DNA of 55,602 nucleotides from DAOTXS01 sp034433515 (GTDB lineage: Bacteria > Chloroflexota > Anaerolineae > UBA4142): assembly GCA_034433515.1 (NCBI GenBank), contig DAOUAL010000070.1:1-55602 (forward strand), given 5' to 3'. The notes beneath the pieces are model-generated. The model did no database searches. It saw only the letters and a list, made by a program, of their open reading frames with translations, and had not been told where the DNA came from. Both the position numbers and the translations under genes were made by a program. Below, piece after piece: positions 50,299 through 55,602 of this stretch; within the stretch, counting starts at the first letter, position 1, and every line of letters starts with the position of its first letter.

Positions 50299-50316
50299 CA
50301 TAACCGCGAGGTAGGA

Positions 50317-50355
50317 CGGGTGACGCGTGACGAAATTTTCGGCGCACGTCACCCG
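50317..50355 (+). terminator. Hairpin between greA and lysS
   Basis: CGGGTGACG (50317-50325) and CGTCACCCG (50347-50355) form a perfect 9-bp stem with a 21-nt loop that could pair further. It has no T tract; transcription probably continues into lysS. Confidence 0.5.
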
Positions 50356-50379
50356 TTACTCTTCACGCGAGGTTTGAGA

Positions 50380-51852
50380 ATGGATGAGTTCATCGCAGGA
50401 CTGAATGATCAAGAACGCCAACGGTATCAAAAACTTGTACGCTTGCGTGAACGCGGCATTGACCCCTATCCGCTGCGCGCCGCGCGCACACACACCGCGC
50501 GCCAAGCCATCGAAGCCTTCCAGCGCGGCGAAACAGTGACCGGCGTGAAATTGGTCGGTCGTTTGATCGCGGTGCGCGATATGGGCAAGTTGTGCTTTGC
50601 GCATCTGCAAGATGGCACCGCCAAGATTCAATTGATGTTTCGTCAAGATCAAATCGGCGCGGAGGCGTATGCGATGCTCCTCAAAGATATTGATCTGGGC
50701 GATTTCATCGGTGCGCAAGGCGAGGTCATCCAAACCAAGACCGGCGAGATTACGCTCCAAGTGGCGACTTTTGAATTGCTGGCAAAAGCGTTATCGCCCT
50801 TGCCGGAAAAGTGGCACGGACTCAAAGACATCGAGACCCGCTATCGGCAACGTTATCTTGATCTGTTGTCGAACGAAGCCGTGCGCGAAATCTTTGTCAA
50901 ACGCTCCAAGATTGTTACCGCCATGCGAAAATATTTGGACGAGCAAGGTTTTCTCGAGGTGGAAACGCCGGTCTTGCAACCGTTGTACGGGGGGGCGGCG
51001 GCAGAGCCCTTCGTCACGCATCACAACAAACTCGATCGCGATATGTACCTCCGCATCGCTGATGAGTTGTATTTGAAACGTTTGCTTGTTGGCGGATTCG
51101 AGCGCGTGTACGAAATCAGCAAAGATTTTCGCAACGAAGGCATTGATTTCAAACACAATCCGGAATTCACAATGATGGAGTGTTATCAAGCGTACGGCGA
51201 TTACACGACGATGATGGAGTTGGTCGAAGGGTTGTATAGCACGTGTTCGCTCGCCGCGAATGGCACGTTACAGATCACCTATCAAGGACATACGATTGAT
51301 CTGACCCCGCCCTGGCCCCGTGTCACGATGCGCGATCTGATTTTGCAAACGAGTGGCATTGATATTGACGTGGACACGGATTTGCCCTCGCTCAGTCGTC
51401 GCATTGATGAATTGCAATTAAAAGTGGAGCGGCACAAGACGTGGGGCAAGCAAGTGGATGAGTTGTTTAGTACGTTTGCCGAACCGACCTTGATTCAGCC
51501 GACGTTTGTGATTGATTATCCCGAAGAGATTTCGCCGTTTGCCAAAAAGAAACCGGACCATCCGCGTATCGTGGAACGTTTTGAGGCATTTGCGGCGACT
51601 ATGGAATTGGGCAATGCCTTTACCGAACTGAACGATCCGATAGATCAGTACGCGCGCTTTATGGAACAAGCCAAACAGCGCCAAGCCGGCGATAAAGAAG
51701 CCCATCAAGTAGATCTGGATTTCATTCAAGCGATGATGCATGGCATGCCGCCCACCGGCGGTTTGGGCATTGGTGTGGATCGGATGACCATGTTGCTGAC
51801 CAACCAAGCCTCCATCCGCGAAGTGATCTTGTTTCCACAACTCAGAACGTGA
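50380..51852 (+). CDS. lysS: Lysyl-tRNA synthetase, class II
   Basis: Charges tRNA-Lys, 490 aa. The N-terminal OB-fold anticodon-binding domain (about 50-145, LVGRLIAVRDMGKLCFAHLQDGT) precedes the class II core: motif 1 around EVETPVLQPLYGG, motif 2 FRNEGIDFKHNPEFTMMECYQAY, and motif 3 GLGIGVDRMTMLL. The ATG at 50380 follows GCGAGG; a frame open from 50320 covers the hairpin and is rejected. It is probably cotranscribed with greA. Confidence 0.96.
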   Translation: MDEFIAGLNDQERQRYQKLVRLRERGIDPYPLRAARTHTARQAIEAFQRGETVTGVKLVGRLIAVRDMGKLCFAHLQDGTAKIQLMFRQDQIGAEAYAMLLKDIDLGDFIGAQGEVIQTKTGEITLQVATFELLAKALSPLPEKWHGLKDIETRYRQRYLDLLSNEAVREIFVKRSKIVTAMRKYLDEQGFLEVETPVLQPLYGGAAAEPFVTHHNKLDRDMYLRIADELYLKRLLVGGFERVYEISKDFRNEGIDFKHNPEFTMMECYQAYGDYTTMMELVEGLYSTCSLAANGTLQITYQGHTIDLTPPWPRVTMRDLILQTSGIDIDVDTDLPSLSRRIDELQLKVERHKTWGKQVDELFSTFAEPTLIQPTFVIDYPEEISPFAKKKPDHPRIVERFEAFAATMELGNAFTELNDPIDQYARFMEQAKQRQAGDKEAHQVDLDFIQAMMHGMPPTGGLGIGVDRMTMLLTNQASIREVILFPQLRT

Positions 51853-51864
51853 CGCCCGGTCTAT

Positions 51865-51897
51865 TAGTAGAGACGAGGCAGCGACTCGTCTCTACTA
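51865..51897. terminator. Hairpin between convergent lysS and molybdoenzyme genes
   Basis: TAGTAGAGACGAG and CTCGTCTCTACTA form a perfect 13-bp stem with a 7-nt loop (GCAGCGA). It lies 12 bp after lysS and overlaps the end of the convergent gene. The CGACTCGTCT core resembles repeat family 3. Confidence 0.65.
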
Positions 51898-52518
51898 TGA
51901 AAACCGTTCCTCGCTCCACGGATCGCCGCGCATGTGGTATCCGTACCCTTCCCAAAATCCCGGTTGGTCATTCGCCATAAACTCAATCCCGCGCAACCAT
52001 TTTGCCGATTTCCAAAAATAGAGATGCGGCACGAGCAAACGGAGCGGATAGCCGTGCTCCGGCTCCAACGGTTTGTCGGCGTACTTGTACGCGAGCATGA
52101 CGTTGGGCTTGCGCATTTCGTCAAGCGGAACGTTCGCGGTGAATCCATACTCGCAATGCGCCATAATGTATCGCGCTTCGGGTTTGGGTTTTGCCGTTTC
52201 CATCACCCACGACCATGGCACACCTTCCCACGCCGTATCGAATTTGCTCCAGCGCGTAACGCAATGAATGTCGGTGACCACGCGCACGGTCGGTAATCTC
52301 AAAAACTCTTCCCAGGTGAGCCGAATGGGGTTTTCCACCAAGCCCCAAATTCTAAAATCCCAGGTCTTGGGATCGAACGGTGGCACACTGCCATAATGCA
52401 AGACCGGAAATTTCTCCGTGAGGTATTGACCGGGCGGAAGCCGTCCGCCCTTGGGATCAAAGGGGCGCGAGGGATTGGCGCGTTTTAATCGCAGAACTTT
52501 ATCGAGTGGATTATCCAT
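51895..52518 (-). CDS. Sulfite-oxidase-like molybdopterin oxidoreductase
   Basis: A 207-aa molybdenum-cofactor-binding protein of the SUOX/YedY fold. The molybdenum-ligand Cys86 is in DIHCVTRWSKFD, preceded by WDFRIWGLVENP and followed by GYPLRLLVPHLYFWKSAKWL. It consists of only the Moco domain, without the dimerisation or haem domains of sulfite oxidase, as in small soluble bacterial members. No signal peptide is seen, so it is probably cytoplasmic. The substrate is unknown. Confidence 0.88.
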   Translation of the reverse strand: MDNPLDKVLRLKRANPSRPFDPKGGRLPPGQYLTEKFPVLHYGSVPPFDPKTWDFRIWGLVENPIRLTWEEFLRLPTVRVVTDIHCVTRWSKFDTAWEGVPWSWVMETAKPKPEARYIMAHCEYGFTANVPLDEMRKPNVMLAYKYADKPLEPEHGYPLRLLVPHLYFWKSAKWLRGIEFMANDQPGFWEGYGYHMRGDPWSEERFS

Positions 52519-52714
52519 CGGTTACTCCTAAAAGAAAATAGGTTCGTCGTGGCACAATTCATCGCGCTGTCTGATTGGCGATCAATTGCTCACTACAAAC
52601 CAAGCGCATTTTTCGCCGCACGGCGAATGAACAACGCTGGCTATCACATTACGCACCAATTATAGATTTTGGTTTGACCTTGTCAATAGGTTAGGGCTTT
52701 TGGCGGGATTGTTG
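52519..52714. other. Divergent intergenic region
   Basis: No gene is seen. TTCGCCG and CGGCGAA form a 7-bp hairpin near 52613-52629. The region lies between the divergent molybdoenzyme and udk genes. Confidence 0.4.
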
Positions 52715-52720
52715 TATAAT
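52715..52720 (+). promoter_or_regulatory. -10 element of udk, leaderless arrangement
   Basis: TATAAT ends 6 bases before the A of the udk ATG (52727), so transcription would start at the ATG itself. No good -35 is visible and there is no ribosome site. Confidence 0.6.
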
Positions 52721-52726
52721 GCGGCT

Positions 52727-53347
52727 ATGCACCCGGTATTGATTGGCGTGGCCGGCGGTTCCGGCTCCGGCAAAACCACCGTGTCCCAAGCCATTCTGGA
52801 TCGCGTGGGACGCGAACGCATTGCGTATCTGCAGCACGATGCGTACTATCACGACCGCAGCCATTTGCCACTTGAAGCGCGCGCCCAAATCAATTACGAT
52901 CATCCCGATTCGCTCGATACCGATTTGTTGATTGAGCATCTCCGCGCGTTGCGGGCAGGACAACCGATTCAAGCCCCGGTGTACGATTTTGCGCAACACG
53001 TCCGCAAAGCGGAAACGCGCCGGGTTGAACCGCGACCGATTATTCTCGTGGAAGGCATCTTGATCTTTGTGGATCGCACCTTGCGCGAACTGTTTGAGAT
53101 TAAAATCTTTGTGGACACGGATGCCGACATTCGCTTTATTCGCCGTCTGCAACGGGATATTACCGAGCGCGGGCGCACGATGGAATCGGTGGTGGCACAA
53201 TATCAAGCCACCGTGCGTCCCATGCACCTTGAATTTGTCGAGCCGAGTAAACGTTACGCCGATATTATCATTCCCGAAGGTGGCTTTAACACCATCGCGA
53301 TTGATATGATCGTCGCGCGCATCAACGCGATGTTGCGCGAACGCTAA
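52727..53347 (+). CDS. udk: Uridine kinase
   Basis: Phosphorylates uridine/cytidine in pyrimidine salvage, 206 aa. It has the P-loop GVAGGSGSGKTT (7-18), the base-binding segment YYHDRSHLPLEAR...INYDHPDSLDTDLL, the PVYDFAQHVRK loop, and FVDTDADIRFIRRLQRDITERGR. The ATG at 52727 lies 6 bases after a TATAAT, so the mRNA is probably leaderless; an open frame from 52700 would put the -10 inside the gene. Confidence 0.95.
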   Translation: MHPVLIGVAGGSGSGKTTVSQAILDRVGRERIAYLQHDAYYHDRSHLPLEARAQINYDHPDSLDTDLLIEHLRALRAGQPIQAPVYDFAQHVRKAETRRVEPRPIILVEGILIFVDRTLRELFEIKIFVDTDADIRFIRRLQRDITERGRTMESVVAQYQATVRPMHLEFVEPSKRYADIIIPEGGFNTIAIDMIVARINAMLRER

Positions 53348-53359
53348 GAGCAAAGCGAG

Positions 53360-54850
53360 TTGTCAACCTCATCTGCTGTGACACCGGAATCCCCTCTGGC
53401 TCACCGAGTTGTTCGGGGTGGCTTGGTGGTTGCCATCGCATCCTACGCGACCATTGTCATCGGTTTTATCGCCACGATTGTTATGGCGCGCCTGGTTACC
53501 CCGCGCGATTTTGGCACGCTCGCCATCGCCTCTTTTTTGTTTGGCATTCTCAATGTACGCACCAAGATCGGCATCGGCCAAGCCTTTGTTCATCATTCCG
53601 AGACGAATGAACGTACCGCCGGCACCTTGCTTACGCTCGATCTGGGGGCTGGCGCGCTGAGTCTGTGGCTTGCTCTCATTGCCGCGCCGATTCTGCGTTG
53701 GCTGGGTTACGCGGATGAGGTCGTCGGGGTGACGCTTGCCCTCGCGCTGATCGGGATGATGGATGCTGGGGCTGGCACGCCCGGCATTCTGCTCGATAAA
53801 AATTTGCGGCTGGGTCAAACGACAACGGTGACAGCGTTGAGTCTAGCCCTCTCGTACGTGCCGACATTTTATTTAGCGTGGCGCGGCTGGGGCGTGTGGA
53901 GTCTGGTCGCGCAATCCGCGCTCCAAACCTTTTTGATCTTGCTGGGCGTTTGGTGGCTGGTGCGCCGACATTTGCCGGCATTAGTGTGCGTGCGTTGGAG
54001 ATGGGACGCGCCGCTCGCCAAAACGTACCTGCGTTTTGGTGTGGTTGCCGGGAGTGCGATGATTGCCGGCTTTCTCACGACCCAGTTTGATAATTTTCTC
54101 GTCGGCACGTTCGTCGGTTTGACGACGCTGGGCTTTTATGATCGCGCGTACCGCTTTGCGTCATGGCCCAACTTGCTTGTCTCGAACGTGGTGGCGCGCA
54201 CGTCGTTCTTTGCGTACGCACGTTTGCAAGACGACCGCGCGCGTTTATCGAAAACGTTGGAGATGACGTTGTGGATCATTACGACGCTGGCATTGCCGTT
54301 GGCATTGGTGATCTTTGTAACCGCACCCGACCTTATCGTTTTTTTGATTGGTGAACAATGGTTACCGTCCGCGATCTTTTTGCGTTTCCTTGTCATCTTT
54401 TCATTGATTCGCCCCTTGCAAGATGACATTGGCGGACTTTTGATTGCGCTCGGCAAGCCGCATCTCGTTTCGATTTCGGCGTGGATTCAAACGGGCGTGT
54501 TGGTTGTCGTAGCGACGATTTTGACGTTTGCTTTTGGCGCAGTCGGCACGGCGATTGGCGTGGGCATTGCGTTTATCGTGGGTTGCGCGCTGTTTTATGT
54601 TTGGGTCGCGCGCGCGGTGGATATTCCCTGGGGACGCGCGCTCGTTCTGCCGATAGGGATTACCGTCTTGACCATTGCGCTGTATCTCTGGGTTGTCGCA
54701 TGGCTGGATTGGAATGCACTGCCGTTAATCGTTCGGCTTGCACTCAAAACGGGTTTCACGTTGCTTGTGTTCTATGGCTTGACGTTGCTCACGCAAGCGA
54801 AATTATTTTTTGAGCGGGTGCGCTACGTGTGGCAATTGGCGCAGGGATAG
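53360..54850 (+). CDS. Polysaccharide flippase, MOP/Wzx-like
   Basis: Integral membrane protein of 496 aa with 12-14 hydrophobic segments, of the lipopolysaccharide/exopolysaccharide flippase family. The opening HRVVRGGLVVAIASYATIVIGFIATIVMARLVTPRDFGTLAIA is highly typical, as are FGVVAGSAMIAGFLTTQFDNFLVG and LGFYDRAYRFA. It would flip lipid-linked glycans. The start is uncertain: TTG at 53360 or GTG at 53378, both with weak ribosome sites. It is followed after 1 bp by a glycosyltransferase gene, consistent with a surface-polysaccharide locus. Confidence 0.9.
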   Translation: MSTSSAVTPESPLAHRVVRGGLVVAIASYATIVIGFIATIVMARLVTPRDFGTLAIASFLFGILNVRTKIGIGQAFVHHSETNERTAGTLLTLDLGAGALSLWLALIAAPILRWLGYADEVVGVTLALALIGMMDAGAGTPGILLDKNLRLGQTTTVTALSLALSYVPTFYLAWRGWGVWSLVAQSALQTFLILLGVWWLVRRHLPALVCVRWRWDAPLAKTYLRFGVVAGSAMIAGFLTTQFDNFLVGTFVGLTTLGFYDRAYRFASWPNLLVSNVVARTSFFAYARLQDDRARLSKTLEMTLWIITTLALPLALVIFVTAPDLIVFLIGEQWLPSAIFLRFLVIFSLIRPLQDDIGGLLIALGKPHLVSISAWIQTGVLVVVATILTFAFGAVGTAIGVGIAFIVGCALFYVWVARAVDIPWGRALVLPIGITVLTIALYLWVVAWLDWNALPLIVRLALKTGFTLLVFYGLTLLTQAKLFFERVRYVWQLAQG

Positions 54851-54851
54851 A

Positions 54852-55602
54852 ATGAGGGCAATGGTTACTCCCAAGGATTGTTGCGTTTGTGCGATTATCG
54901 CGACCTTCAATCGGCGGGAACTCTTACGCCGATTGTTGAACTCGTTGGCGGTTCAGACCTTTCGCGATTTTGATGTCGTAGTCGTGGATAATGCTTCGAC
55001 GGACGGAACTGCCGAGATGGTTCGTCGGGATTTCCCAGCCGTGCATCTGATCGTACTTGATCGCAACACTGGCGCAAGTGGCGGGAATAATGTCGGCTTG
55101 CGTTACGCAATAACGCAAGGTTATCGCTTTGGGTGGCTCTTGGACAATGATGCGGTTACCGAACCGACCACCCTCGCCAAACTGATCGAAGTTGCCGAAC
55201 ACTATCCTCGCGCCGCGATGATCGCTTCCAAAATTCTGGTGTTGGATGGAAATGGGGCTTTAACTCAACGCATTCATGAAGTCGGCGGAGCGATTGATTG
55301 GTGGCATGGGGCATTGATCTCGTGTGGTAACGGCCAACTGGATGACCTAACATGCGCCAATACCTTCATCAATGCCGAATATGTTGCTATGACCTCGTTG
55401 TTGTTGCGGAGCGATGTGTTACGCCAGCACGGCTTGTTACGTGACGAGTTCTTTGTGTTTGGTGAAGATGTAGAACTCTCCTTGCGTTATCGGCGGCGGG
55501 GTTATCCGGTGGGGGTTGCTTCCGCCTCGCGCGTCTGGCATTTACAAGGTGCGCACAAATCCACCACACCCCTTCGCGAGTATTACACAGCACGCAACTA
55601 TT
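54852..55602 (+). CDS. Family 2 glycosyltransferase, partial at window edge
   Basis: The N-terminal 250 residues of a GT-A glycosyltransferase; the frame is open to the last base. It begins CAIIATFNRRELLRRLLNSL and has VVVDNASTDGT, the rhamnosyltransferase-like NTGASGGNNVG segment, the LDNDA metal-binding acid, and FFVFGEDVELSLRYRRRGY. It would extend a surface glycan in the same cluster as the flippase. Start is ATG at 54852 or 54861. Confidence 0.9.
   Translation, partial: MRAMVTPKDCCVCAIIATFNRRELLRRLLNSLAVQTFRDFDVVVVDNASTDGTAEMVRRDFPAVHLIVLDRNTGASGGNNVGLRYAITQGYRFGWLLDNDAVTEPTTLAKLIEVAEHYPRAAMIASKILVLDGNGALTQRIHEVGGAIDWWHGALISCGNGQLDDLTCANTFINAEYVAMTSLLLRSDVLRQHGLLRDEFFVFGEDVELSLRYRRRGYPVGVASASRVWHLQGAHKSTTPLREYYTARNY

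Overview
The window looks like chromosome of a Chloroflexota (probably Anaerolineae-like) bacterium. The basis is indirect: lipoproteins whose lipobox cysteine is followed by long Thr/Pro linkers (TPTPEPTKPP style), ABC permeases with large extracytoplasmic insertions, glycine-rich secreted proteins with LTQxQAD motifs, and housekeeping genes of moderate-to-high GC. No rRNA, tRNA, CRISPR array, phage gene or transposase was found.

Layout. (1) 0.3-9.9 kb: a complete peptide/opine-type ABC importer (solute-binding lipoprotein, two permeases, two ATPases), a small membrane protein and a second family-5 binding protein. Two tandem perfect-consensus promoters drive it. (2) 10.4-12.1 kb: an alpha/beta hydrolase, a decayed zinc-ribbon gene and a family-4 uracil-DNA glycosylase. 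(3) 12.1-21.8 kb: a GntR/UTRA regulator with its own palindromic operator, an MttB-family (non-pyrrolysine) methyltransferase, its cobalamin protein, a Nudix protein, a MetV-MetF pair, then a polyamine/iron-type ABC importer. (4) 21.9-31.0 kb, minus strand: a probable seven-gene operon headed by a DeoR regulator, with a GcvT-FAD N-demethylase-like protein, PHP hydrolase, PfkB-like protein lacking the usual catalytic Asp, metallophosphoesterase, APC permease and HAD hydrolase. (5) 31.4-41.3 kb: nucleotidyltransferase-like protein, CBS protein, second GcvT-FAD protein, transaldolase, transketolase, HisC-like aminotransferase and HAD phosphatase. (6) 41.3-49.5 kb: a two-component system and an envelope cluster (OpgC-like protein, HlyD-type adaptor, secreted proteins, haem-binding protein). 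(7) 49.8-55.6 kb: greA, lysS, a sulfite-oxidase-like molybdoenzyme, udk, a polysaccharide flippase and a glycosyltransferase cut by the window edge.

How the parts may work together. The MttB-like protein, corrinoid protein, MetV/MetF and two dimethylglycine/sarcosine-dehydrogenase-like proteins together could strip methyl groups from a quaternary amine such as glycine betaine, first by corrinoid methyl transfer and then by flavin-dependent oxidation, feeding C1 units into tetrahydrofolate. This is inference: no THF-side methyltransferase or corrinoid activase is present here, and the substrate is unknown.

The main non-coding observations are a leader RNA candidate in front of the transaldolase gene (two tandem units with a compensatory base-pair change), three copies of a MITE-like element with CTAG termini, three copies of a separate ~140-bp repeat, and a recurrent AAGGAGGTG motif 70-125 nt upstream of four transporter or secreted-protein genes.
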